Source: an uncultured Lachnospiraceae bacterium (GTDB lineage: Bacteria; Bacillota_A; Clostridia; Lachnospirales; Lachnospiraceae). Taken from it: 6,334 bases of DNA. Position numbers and translations under genes: made by a program. Within the stretch, counting starts at the first letter, position 1, and each line of letters opens with the position of its first letter. The stretch spans positions 1 through 6,334 of the forward strand of contig CAJTOU010000096.1 of the NCBI GenBank assembly GCA_910577835.1. Reading direction: 5' to 3'. Shown piece after piece: positions 1-6,162 of the stretch. The notes beneath the pieces were generated by a model. It was given only the letters and a program-made list of their open reading frames with translations. It had not been told where the DNA came from and searched no databases.

Positions 1-51
1 TAAGGAATGAACTATCTTTAGAACCCTGCGACTTTAGTCGTGGGAGGTTCA
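1..51 (+). mobile_element. Right end of an IS200/IS605-family element (tnpB-type), partial
   Basis: The first 51 bases contain a nested hairpin: GAACC (21-25) pairs with GGTTC (46-50), and inside it CGAC (29-32) pairs with GTCG (37-40) around a TTTA loop. The wording 'CGACTTTAGTCGTGGGAGGTTCA' in pieces (29-40, 41-51) matches from memory the right ends of many clostridial IS605-type elements, where such a hairpin lies just after the tnpB stop codon. The TAA at 1-3 could be that stop, but nothing upstream is visible to confirm it. The element boundary is probably near 51; the exact cleavage point cannot be set without the left end. The transposase and nuclease genes, if present, lie outside the window. 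A solitary non-autonomous relic is also possible. Confidence 0.6.
1..51 (+). ncRNA. Probable 3' scaffold of a TnpB omega RNA (partial)
   Basis: In IS200/IS605 elements the guide RNA of TnpB (omega RNA, also called reRNA) is transcribed through the end of tnpB into the right end, and the bases just beyond the element serve as the guide. The nested hairpin at 21-50 sits where that scaffold would end, so the roughly 16-20 bases after position 51 would be the guide segment. This rests on family knowledge plus the hairpin; the 5' part of the RNA and the tnpB gene are not in the window, and activity cannot be judged. Confidence 0.35.
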
Positions 52-340
52 GAGAAAAGATGTGCTGAATGAAACAGTTTTTTCATTATCACAAAATCAA
101 TATGGAAGAATTATCTGGAATGAACGACGGACAGATTATGATACCGGACAATGGTATTATCAGCTTCACATATATAACCTGTTTTATTTAAGCAGTCAGC
201 CGCAATCCTCTGTCAGCCGGTTTCATAAAAAGAATCGACAGCAGGATTTGCAGGACAGGAAATTTCCAGAAGACATAAAAGACATCTTTGTTAAAAATCA
301 ACCAGATTTTGAATACAGACAATTGGCATTTTTATATTAA
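38..340 (+). pseudogene. C-terminal remnant of an unrecognised protein, cut by the IS end
   Basis: An open frame runs from just after a TAG at 35-37, through the inferred IS end, to a TAA at 338-340. It contains no ATG; the only usable initiator is a GTG at 62, and the nearest purine-rich stretch (42-47) is 14 bases away from it, which is too far for a normal ribosome site. The protein after GTG 62 would be 92 residues, hydrophilic, rich in Tyr, Trp and Gln, with a segment around residues 14-42 (RIIWNERR, GQWYYQLHIYNLFYL) that looks like real protein rather than noise. I do not recognise the family. The simplest reading is the tail of a host gene whose front was displaced or lost when the IS element inserted. 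It may also be a genuine small gene using GTG, or a chance open frame. Confidence 0.4.
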
Positions 341-350
341 AAATCATTCG

Positions 351-382
351 GCAGATAAAACAATCCTCAGTGTTTTATCTGC
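351..382. terminator. Hairpin between convergent genes, likely bidirectional terminator
   Basis: A perfect 12-bp stem (GCAGATAAAACA at 351-362, TGTTTTATCTGC at 371-382) with an 8-base loop spans the stop codon of the minus-strand regulator. On the minus strand it is followed after eight bases by ATTTTTAA-type sequence; on the plus strand by TTTCTATATT. Both T tracts are modest, so it is a moderate terminator at best in either direction, but its place between two genes pointing at each other fits that role. Confidence 0.55.
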
Positions 383-1227
383 TTTCTATATTCAGAAGGG
401 GACAATCCCTTCTGTTTTTTAAATATCCGGCTGAAATACAGCGGATTTTCATATCCGACAATATGTCCAATCTCTGTAATATTATCATTTGTAGTTTCCA
501 GAAGCATCTGCGCATTGGCAATCCGCACAGCCACAATATACTGCATGGGCGTAGTGCCGGTATATTGTTTAAAATTGCGAATAAACCAGCTTACGCTCAT
601 GCCCTTTGAACGGGCATATTCTTCAATACAAAGGTCAGTATTGTAATGTTCATTAAAATATCCGAGCGCCGCTTCCATTTCAATATCCAGATAATCATTT
701 TTTAATTTATGCTCTGTCGTAAGATAACGGTGAACCGAAATAAAAATCTGCTGTAACAGAATAACCAGCATTTCTTTATAATCAGCCTGACATCTTTGCA
801 GCTCCTGTATCATCTGTTTAAAAAGTCTTGCATAATCCGGCGAGCTTCCAGTGTGAATCACACGCATATCATCTGTAATTCCATAACTTCTTAGAAGATT
901 TTTCACATTGCTTCCCGTAAAATGAACCCAGTATACCTCCGTCTGTTCTGCGCCATAATATACATATCTCTGGGGTTCCTTCGGACGGTAAATCACCATA
1001 TGTCCGGCTGTTACCACGGTATCCTTTTCACTGCCGTCAAAATAAAAATGTGCCTTTCCTCCGGCAACATACAACAGTTGGAAATCCAGCCGTCCCCTTG
1101 GGCGGTGTGTCGGCAGTCTCGGCCTTGTATATAAATGATAGGTTCCGCAGCTTCCCACAATCAGAGGTTTGCTTTTATCCTTAAAATCTATCAGTGAATT
1201 ATTTAAATATGCAGAATTAATATACAT
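367..1227 (-). CDS. AraC-family transcriptional regulator (cupin plus double HTH), divergent to lacZ
   Basis: This 286-residue protein has the usual AraC/XylS two-domain plan and length. Residues about 23-115 are a cupin-like sugar-sensing arm (LDFQLLYVAGGKAHFYF, then AGHMVIYRPKEPQRYVY). Residues about 180-285 are the DNA-binding domain with two helix-turn-helix units: first around 199-220 (CIEEYARSKGMSVSWFIRNF), second around 247-270 (NITEIGHIVGYENPLYFSRIF), ending in the family signature KKQKGLSPSEYRK. The ATG at 1225-1227 is chosen because AAAAGGAG lies upstream on the same strand (1241-1248), although the 13-base gap, nine of them A, is longer than ideal. No other start fits better. It is cytoplasmic and, by position and family, likely activates the divergent lacZ-permease operon in response to a galactoside or derived sugar; the actual ligand cannot be read from sequence. 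Confidence 0.96.
   Translation of the reverse strand: MYINSAYLNNSLIDFKDKSKPLIVGSCGTYHLYTRPRLPTHRPRGRLDFQLLYVAGGKAHFYFDGSEKDTVVTAGHMVIYRPKEPQRYVYYGAEQTEVYWVHFTGSNVKNLLRSYGITDDMRVIHTGSSPDYARLFKQMIQELQRCQADYKEMLVILLQQIFISVHRYLTTEHKLKNDYLDIEMEAALGYFNEHYNTDLCIEEYARSKGMSVSWFIRNFKQYTGTTPMQYIVAVRIANAQMLLETTNDNITEIGHIVGYENPLYFSRIFKKQKGLSPSEYRKQIKH
393..420 (+). terminator. Intrinsic terminator on + strand inside the araC 3' coding end
   Basis: CAGAAGGG (393-400) and CCCTTCTG (407-414) form a perfect 8-bp GC-containing stem with a 6-base loop, followed at once by six T (415-420). This is the classic form of a rho-independent terminator for transcripts moving rightward from the IS/remnant region. It lies within the reverse complement of codons for the conserved KKQKGLSPSE motif of the AraC-type regulator; the T run is the complement of its two AAA lysine codons. 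Confidence 0.55.
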
Positions 1228-1240
1228 TTTTTTTTTAATA

Positions 1241-1248
1241 CTCCTTTT
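1241..1248 (-). promoter_or_regulatory. Ribosome binding site of the araC-type gene, with A-tract spacer
   Basis: On the minus strand AAAAGGAG precedes the ATG by 13 bases. The spacer ends in nine consecutive A that run into the start codon, giving ten A in a row (complement of 1227-1236). The spacing is beyond the usual 5-9 bases and the homopolymer is liable to slippage. Confidence 0.7.
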
Positions 1249-1299
1249 ATTAAATTTTCAATATATTTTTTACAGAAATTGCTTTTATTATTTTGTTTT

Positions 1300-1328
1300 A
1301 TTGTATCATTTTGTGTATGTTTTGTCTA
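1300..1328 (-). promoter_or_regulatory. Sigma-A-type promoter of the araC-type gene
   Basis: Reading the minus strand, TAGACA (complement of 1323-1328; 5/6 match to TTGACA) is followed after exactly 17 bases by TACAAT (complement of 1300-1305; 5/6 match to TATAAT). Transcription would begin near 1293, leaving a leader of about 65 bases before the ATG. Spacing and matches make this a good vegetative promoter. Confidence 0.6.
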
Positions 1329-1338
1329 ATGCAGTTTA

Positions 1339-1367
1339 TGGAAATATGGCAGAAAAAAATTTATAAT
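1339..1367 (+). promoter_or_regulatory. Candidate promoter of the lacZ-permease operon
   Basis: A perfect TATAAT at 1362-1367 has TGGAAA (1339-1344; 4/6 match to TTGACA) 17 bases upstream. A strong -10 with a weak -35 is what is expected of an activator-dependent promoter. Its -35 lies only ten bases from the -35 of the divergent regulator promoter, so one bound protein between them could influence both. Transcription would start near 1374, giving a leader of about 160 bases that includes the dyad at 1407-1470. Confidence 0.5.
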
Positions 1368-1406
1368 AATCACATAAAGAAACAGTAGTGTATATGAAAA
1401 AAATAA

Positions 1407-1470
1407 AGTGCTGGCTGTCTTATAAATTTGCGAAATCAAAAACGGATTGATTTCGTTATATAAGCCACTT
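1407..1470 (+). promoter_or_regulatory. Large imperfect dyad in the lacZ leader (operator or RNA hairpin)
   Basis: At the centre is a perfect 9-bp inverted repeat, CGAAATCAA (1431-1439) and TTGATTTCG (1447-1455), around a 7-base loop. Outside it the symmetry continues with interruptions: TTATAA near 1420-1425 against TTATA at 1456-1460, GGCT (1413-1416) against AGCC (1463-1466), and AAGT (1406-1409) against ACTT (1467-1470). There is no T run after it, so it is not an intrinsic terminator as it stands. It could be an operator for a dimeric repressor or a structured 5' leader. Nothing in the sequence decides between these. Confidence 0.45.
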
Positions 1471-1522
1471 TACAAAAGTTATATGACAGGAAACGAAAGT
1501 AATTTTTTATAAAATAAAATAC

Positions 1523-1528
1523 AGGAGG
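1523..1528 (+). promoter_or_regulatory. Ribosome binding site of lacZ
   Basis: AGGAGG lies 7 bases before the ATG at 1536, an ideal distance. An out-of-frame ATG at 1531 is only 2 bases from it, too close to be used efficiently, and opens only a short frame. Confidence 0.85.
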
Positions 1529-1535
1529 ACATGCG

Positions 1536-4500
1536 ATGGTTATACCAAAATTTTATGAAAATCTGGATGTTTTACATCAGGGCACTGCATTGGACAGGGC
1601 ATACTACATTCCGGCATCAAAGCAAATGGATATGCTTGTAGAAAAAAGAGAAACTTCTGACCGTATTCAGATGTTAAATGGTGAATGGAAATTTTATTAT
1701 TACAACAGTATTTATGAATTAGGAGAGGAATTTTATAAGGTTGATTCTGATACGTCTTGTTATGACAGAATTCATGTACCATCCGTATGGCAGATGATGG
1801 GATATGACCAGCATCAATACATCAATATCCGTTATCCGATTCCCTTTGACCCGCCTTATGTTCCGCAGGATACGCCATGTGGAATATATGTACGCGAATT
1901 TCACTATGAAAAAGAGAAAGCCGCACCGAAGGCTTACCTGAATTTTGAGGGGGTAGATTCCTGTCTTTATATATGGCTGAATGGCAGCTATATAGGATAT
2001 AGTCAGGTATCACATTCTACCAGTGAATTTGATATAAGCCATACAGTTATCGAAGGGAAAAATCGTCTTACGGTTCTCGTATTAAAGTGGTGCGACGGGA
2101 CCTATTTGGAGGACCAGGATAAATTTCGCATGAATGGAATTTTTCGGGATGTCTATTTATTAAAAAGGCCAGAGCAGGCAGTCAGAGATTATTTTATCAG
2201 AACAGCTCTTAAAGAAGATGAAGCAGAGGTATCTGTAAAATTCTGGTATTTCCGAAAGGCAATACCTGTGTGTTTAACCATATTTGATGCGGAAGGAAAA
2301 ATTGCAGCGGCAGCAGAGCTTGGAAAAAATGATATATCAGCCGAAACAGCAAATCTTTCTGTAAAGATTTCTTCTCCAATTTTATGGAATACAGAAAATC
2401 CGTATCTTTATACAATAGTGATAAAGACGGAGAATGAAACGATTACTGATTATGTGGGATTGAGAGAAATTTATATTAAGGATAAAACTGTTTATTTTAA
2501 TGGAGAAAAAATAAAATTTCGTGGTGTCAACCGTCATGATTCAGACCCTGTTACCGGCTGTACGATTAGTCTGGAGCAGATGAAAGAAGATTTGCTGCTT
2601 ATGAAGCGCCATAATATAAATGCGATTCGAACAAGTCATTATCCAAATGCTCCGGTTTTTTATCAGCTCTGTGACAAATATGGTTTTATGGTAATTGATG
2701 AAGCGGATATTGAAAGTCACGGGCCAGTTGAATTTTTCTATCAGGATAACAGTGATGAGAATAAATTCAGGCATTGGAATGAGTCGATTGCAGATAATCC
2801 AAAGTGGGAGCAGCCTATCATGGAGCGTATTCAAAAGTGTATACAGAGAGATAAAAACCGTCCTTGTGTAGTTATCTGGTCTATGGGAAATGAAAGCGCA
2901 TATGGCTGCTGTTTTGAAAAGGCGTTGAAATGGGTGAAGGAGTTTGACACAAGCAGACTGACACATTATGAAGGTGCCAGATATGTAAACAAAGATAAAA
3001 AGTATGATTATTCAAATCTGGATTTATACAGCAGAATGTATCCTGCTCTGGATGAAATTCATGAATATCTGGATAATGAACCCGACAAGCCGTTTCTTTT
3101 ATGTGAATATTGTCATGCTATGGGAAATGGTCCCGGTGATTTGGAGGATTATTTTCAGGTATTTCAAAATAGTGATTTGATGTGTGGAGGTTTTGTATGG
3201 GAATGGTGTGACCATGCAATTGCCCATGGAAAAACAGAGGAAGGACAAACCATTTATTACTATGGAGGGGACCATGGTGAAATGGCTCATGACAACAATT
3301 TCTGCATGGATGGTCTGGTTTATCCGGACCGCAGAGTTCACAGTGGACTTTTAGAATATAAAAATGTATATCGTCCAATAAGGGCAGTTTCTTTTCAACA
3401 GGATACACAGGAACTTACCATAAAAAACTACATGGATTTTACAGATTTGGAACAATATGCAGAGATTCATTATGAAATAAACTGTGATGGTGTCAATCTG
3501 GATACGGGGATTCTTCCTTCCGTTTCTGTAAAACCAAAACGGACAAAAAGTATATTTCTTAATATATCCATTCCAAAGCAGGGACATTCTTATCTTAAGC
3601 TGTATTATCATATGAAAAAAGGAACAGAATTTATTCCGACAGGATATATACTGGGGTTTGATGAAATTTTACTTCAGACAGAGGATAACAGAAATCAGAC
3701 GGCTGTAAAATGGCTGACATCACCGGAAGTTTTAAACTCAAAGCTGGAGGTATGGGAGACAAATGCAAAGATTTTCTGTAAAGGTACGGAGTTTTTCTAT
3801 ACTTATGACAAGCGTACAGGTATGTTCAGACAGATAACCTATGCGGGAGAGAGTTATTTGGATTCCCCAATAGAATTGAATATATGGAGGGCTCCGACAG
3901 ATAATGATATGTATATAAAACAGGAATGGAAGCGGGCATGTTATGACCAGACATATGTAAGAGCTTATCGTACAAAAGTCAGACAAACCATATCATATAT
4001 AGAAATCAGCAGTGTTATGTCAATGTCAGCCCCTGCTGTACAGCGGATTATGGATATAGAAGCAGTATGGCGGATTGATGAAAATGGAGGGTTGAACTTT
4101 ACGGCTGTTGTGAAGCGTAATGTAGAATTTCCGATACTGCCACGGTTTGGAATTCGTCTGTTTCTGAACAGCAAACTGGAATCCGTATCTTATTATGGCA
4201 TGGGACCTTCGGAAAGCTATATAGATAAACAAAGAGCTTCCAGTCATGGATTATATCATGCAAAACCGGCAGACTTGCATGAGGATTATATTCGGCCGCA
4301 GGAAAATGGAAGTCATACAGATTGCGATTATGTCATTGTTTCAGGTGATAAAGCAGGTCTGGCAGCGGCTTCCGGAAAGACATTTTCATTTAATGCGTCA
4401 GTTTATACGCAGGAAGAACTTGAAAAGAAAGCGCATAATTATGAGCTGGAGCCATGTGGAAGTACGGTTTTATGTCTTGATTATGCACAGAGCGGAATTG

Positions 4501-4598
4501 GTTCAAACAGTTGCGGACCTGTTCTTGAAAAGAAATATCGGCTTGATATGCAGATGTTTACGTTTCATATAAAGCTGGTGCCGTTTTTACAAAACTGA
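1536..4598 (+). CDS. lacZ: Beta-galactosidase, GH2 family, LacZ type
   Basis: This 1020-residue enzyme hydrolyses terminal beta-galactosides such as lactose to galactose plus an aglycone in the cytoplasm; there is no signal peptide. Length and layout match E. coli LacZ (1023): sugar-binding jelly roll about 40-212, Ig-like domain about 215-310, TIM barrel about 312-610, a second Ig-like domain about 616-715, and the C-terminal Bgal_small_N domain about 735-1013 (WRAPTDND at 784-791, GMGPSESYID at 888-897). By eye, the acid/base is Glu453 (WSMGNES), the nucleophile Glu524 (LLCEYCHAMGN), the Mg ligands Glu393 and His395 (DEADIESHG), and the substrate-site equivalents Asn97, Asp195, His334, His368, Tyr502, His527 and Trp555. 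E. coli Trp999 appears replaced by Cys (GSNSCGP, 989-994), and Asn604 by Asp592 (CMDGL); as far as I recall both variants are common outside enterobacteria. It is first in the operon, and all catalytic features suggest it is active. Confidence 0.98.
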   Translation: MVIPKFYENLDVLHQGTALDRAYYIPASKQMDMLVEKRETSDRIQMLNGEWKFYYYNSIYELGEEFYKVDSDTSCYDRIHVPSVWQMMGYDQHQYINIRYPIPFDPPYVPQDTPCGIYVREFHYEKEKAAPKAYLNFEGVDSCLYIWLNGSYIGYSQVSHSTSEFDISHTVIEGKNRLTVLVLKWCDGTYLEDQDKFRMNGIFRDVYLLKRPEQAVRDYFIRTALKEDEAEVSVKFWYFRKAIPVCLTIFDAEGKIAAAAELGKNDISAETANLSVKISSPILWNTENPYLYTIVIKTENETITDYVGLREIYIKDKTVYFNGEKIKFRGVNRHDSDPVTGCTISLEQMKEDLLLMKRHNINAIRTSHYPNAPVFYQLCDKYGFMVIDEADIESHGPVEFFYQDNSDENKFRHWNESIADNPKWEQPIMERIQKCIQRDKNRPCVVIWSMGNESAYGCCFEKALKWVKEFDTSRLTHYEGARYVNKDKKYDYSNLDLYSRMYPALDEIHEYLDNEPDKPFLLCEYCHAMGNGPGDLEDYFQVFQNSDLMCGGFVWEWCDHAIAHGKTEEGQTIYYYGGDHGEMAHDNNFCMDGLVYPDRRVHSGLLEYKNVYRPIRAVSFQQDTQELTIKNYMDFTDLEQYAEIHYEINCDGVNLDTGILPSVSVKPKRTKSIFLNISIPKQGHSYLKLYYHMKKGTEFIPTGYILGFDEILLQTEDNRNQTAVKWLTSPEVLNSKLEVWETNAKIFCKGTEFFYTYDKRTGMFRQITYAGESYLDSPIELNIWRAPTDNDMYIKQEWKRACYDQTYVRAYRTKVRQTISYIEISSVMSMSAPAVQRIMDIEAVWRIDENGGLNFTAVVKRNVEFPILPRFGIRLFLNSKLESVSYYGMGPSESYIDKQRASSHGLYHAKPADLHEDYIRPQENGSHTDCDYVIVSGDKAGLAAASGKTFSFNASVYTQEELEKKAHNYELEPCGSTVLCLDYAQSGIGSNSCGPVLEKKYRLDMQMFTFHIKLVPFLQN

Positions 4599-4605
4599 TT
4601 AAAAA

Positions 4606-4673
4606 TAAAATATTGTTTTCAGATATTCAAGCATGCAGAATCCGGAAATGAATATTTGAAAACAAATATTTTA
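4606..4673 (+). repeat. Long AT-rich inverted repeat between lacZ and the permease gene
   Basis: The arms 4606-4629 and 4649-4673 pair over about 24 bp with one mismatch (G4622 facing A) and one extra T in the right arm. The 19-base loop contains two small palindromes, GCATGC (4631-4636) and TCCGGA (4641-4646). It begins eight bases after the lacZ stop. After the right arm on the + strand there is no clean T run beyond the TTTT that belongs to the stem, so full termination is doubtful. It more likely acts as a partial attenuator or a barrier to 3' exonucleases that makes lacZ and permease mRNA levels differ. The minus-strand reading is followed by TTTTTAATC, but no gene there needs it. Confidence 0.6.
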
Positions 4674-4686
4674 AAAATAATATTAT
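4656..4686 (+). promoter_or_regulatory. Weak candidate internal promoter before the permease gene
   Basis: TTGAAA (4656-4661) and TATTAT (4681-4686) each match the sigma-A boxes at 5/6 positions, but the spacer is 19 bases, longer than ideal, and the region is so AT-rich that such matches arise easily. The -35 overlaps the right arm of the inverted repeat. If used, the leader would be only about 18 bases. Confidence 0.2.
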
Positions 4687-4696
4687 ATGAAATAAA

Positions 4697-4703
4697 AAAG
4701 GAG
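4697..4703 (+). promoter_or_regulatory. Ribosome binding site that fixes the permease start at ATG 4712
   Basis: AAAGGAG occupies 4697-4703. The frame could be opened at GTG 4703, but that codon overlaps the ribosome site itself. The ATG at 4712 is 8 bases downstream, so it is the start and the protein is 462 residues, three shorter than the longest reading. Confidence 0.85.
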
Positions 4704-4711
4704 TGTATGTT

Positions 4712-6100
4712 ATGCAGGAGAAGAAATATTTAAAATGGTATAACAAAGTGGGATACGGTTCCGGAGATATTGCAGGAAATGTTGTATATGCATTCTTATC
4801 TTCATTTGTTATGATTTATCTCACAAAAACGATTGGTTTAAATCCCGGTGTTGTAGGCACACTAATTGCAGTTTCAAAATTTTTTGACGGGGTTACGGAT
4901 GTGTTTTTCGGCGCCATGATTGACAAGACAAAAACCAGACTTGGAAAGGCAAGACCATGGATGCTTTATGCATATATCGGCTGTGCGATTACTCTGGCAG
5001 CGATTTTTGCAGTACCGGTTGATATGGGCAGAACCGCTCAATATGCATGGTTTTTTATCGCTTACACATTATTAAACGCAGTATTTTATACAGCAAATAA
5101 TATTGCATATTCGGCACTTACAGCACTGGTTACCAAAAACAGCAAGGAACGTGTGCAGATGGGTTCTTATCGCTTTATCTTTGCATTTGGAACAAGTCTT
5201 TTGATTCAGTCAATTACAGTCGGGGCGGTATCGGCGCTTGGAAATGATGCGGCAGCATGGAGAACGATTGCAGTAATTTATGCTATTATCGGACTGGCAG
5301 TAAATACAATTTCCGTATTTTCAGTTAAGGAGCTCTCAGAGGAAGAGTTAAATAAAGCAGAATCAGAAGGAGATGCATCAGGCGACGGTGTATCGGAAGA
5401 AAAATATGGTTTGATTGCGGCAGCAAAGATATTGATTTCCAATAAATATTATCTGATGATTTGTGGAGTATATATTCTTCAACAGATTTACGGCGCCATG
5501 ATAGGTACAGGAATCTATTACGCAACTTATGTTTTAAGAAATGAAAATTTATTTGGAGTATTTTCATGGGCGGTAAATATTCCACTGATTATTGCGCTGG
5601 TATTTACTCCGACACTTGTAGCAAGATGGAACGGAATGTATAAGTTAAATTTAAGAGGTTATATAATCGGCACAGTCGGCCGTGCGCTGGTGGTGGTTGC
5701 AGGATATCTTGGAAGTGTTCCACTTATGCTTTTCTTTACAGGAGTTGCAGCGCTTGGTCAGGGACCGTGGCAGGGGGATATGAACGCTGTGATTGCTTCC
5801 TGTTCCGAATATACCTTTTTGACAAAGCATAAGAGAGTAGATGGAACTATGTATTCCTGTACGTCATTAGGCGTAAAGCTTGGCGGAGGTCTTGGGACTG
5901 CGATTTCAGGGTGGCTTTTGGCTTTCAGCGGATATGACGGAGATGCCATGGTACAGCCTCAATCCTGTATTCGCATGATGCAGGTGATGTATCTCTGGAT
6001 TCCGTTGGTTATCAGTCTTGTGATTACAATTATACTTTCAAGAATGAATGTGGAAGAGGCAAATGAGAGATTAAAGAAAGAAAAAAACACAGTGATTTAA
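4712..6100 (+). CDS. Sugar:cation symporter, GPH family (MelB/LacS/XylP type)
   Basis: A 462-residue inner-membrane carrier of the glycoside-pentoside-hexuronide:cation symporter family (MFS fold). About 12 hydrophobic segments can be seen, split by an acidic cytoplasmic loop at about 206-232. Numbered from ATG 4712, the family marks are GDIAGNVVY with Asp19 (MelB Asp19), FFDGVTD with Asp59 and Asp63 (MelB cation-site Asp55 and Asp59), the loop DKTKTRLGKARPW at 71-83, and Lys389 in GVKLGGG (MelB Lys377). The position of MelB Asp124 appears to be Asn130 (YTANNIAY), a change I recall in many non-MelB members. There is no C-terminal EIIA-like domain as in streptococcal LacS, so direct PTS control through that domain is absent. 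Downstream of lacZ with a 113-base gap, it most likely imports lactose or a related beta-galactoside with H+ or Na+; the exact substrate is inferred from context only. Confidence 0.95.
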   Translation: MQEKKYLKWYNKVGYGSGDIAGNVVYAFLSSFVMIYLTKTIGLNPGVVGTLIAVSKFFDGVTDVFFGAMIDKTKTRLGKARPWMLYAYIGCAITLAAIFAVPVDMGRTAQYAWFFIAYTLLNAVFYTANNIAYSALTALVTKNSKERVQMGSYRFIFAFGTSLLIQSITVGAVSALGNDAAAWRTIAVIYAIIGLAVNTISVFSVKELSEEELNKAESEGDASGDGVSEEKYGLIAAAKILISNKYYLMICGVYILQQIYGAMIGTGIYYATYVLRNENLFGVFSWAVNIPLIIALVFTPTLVARWNGMYKLNLRGYIIGTVGRALVVVAGYLGSVPLMLFFTGVAALGQGPWQGDMNAVIASCSEYTFLTKHKRVDGTMYSCTSLGVKLGGGLGTAISGWLLAFSGYDGDAMVQPQSCIRMMQVMYLWIPLVISLVITIILSRMNVEEANERLKKEKNTVI

Positions 6101-6109
6101 ATACAGATT

Positions 6110-6155
6110 AAAACCGAAGATTTGAGAAAAGAAAAACTCAAATCTTCGGTTTTTT
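6110..6155 (+). terminator. Strong intrinsic terminator of the lacZ-permease operon
   Basis: A perfect 17-bp stem (6110-6126 with 6137-6153) encloses a purine-only 10-base loop. The core is ACCGAAGATTTGAG against CTCAAATCTTCGGT, followed by T6150-6155, an A, and six more T. It starts ten bases after the permease stop codon and would end the operon mRNA efficiently. Confidence 0.93.
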
Positions 6156-6162
6156 ATTTTTT

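Noticed and set aside
1331..1352. Direct repeat GCAG / GCAG (18-base period) or TATGG / TATGG as AraC half-sites
   Set aside because: Matches of four or five bases in AT-rich DNA are expected by chance and no longer similarity surrounds them.
1489..1502. CcpA cre site (AGGAAACGAAAGTA)
   Set aside because: Two conserved positions of the cre consensus are missing and it is not symmetrical enough to claim.
1531..1640. Out-of-frame ATG just before lacZ opening a frame of roughly 36 codons
   Set aside because: Only 2 bases from the ribosome site and the codons are simply lacZ read in another frame.
2541..2966. 141-codon open frame antisense to lacZ
   Set aside because: It covers the catalytic core of lacZ on the opposite strand, with no ribosome site or recognisable protein features; a shadow of the real gene.
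4703..4711. GTG start for the permease, adding three residues
   Set aside because: The GTG overlaps the AAAGGAG ribosome site; ATG 4712 is correctly spaced 8 bases after it.
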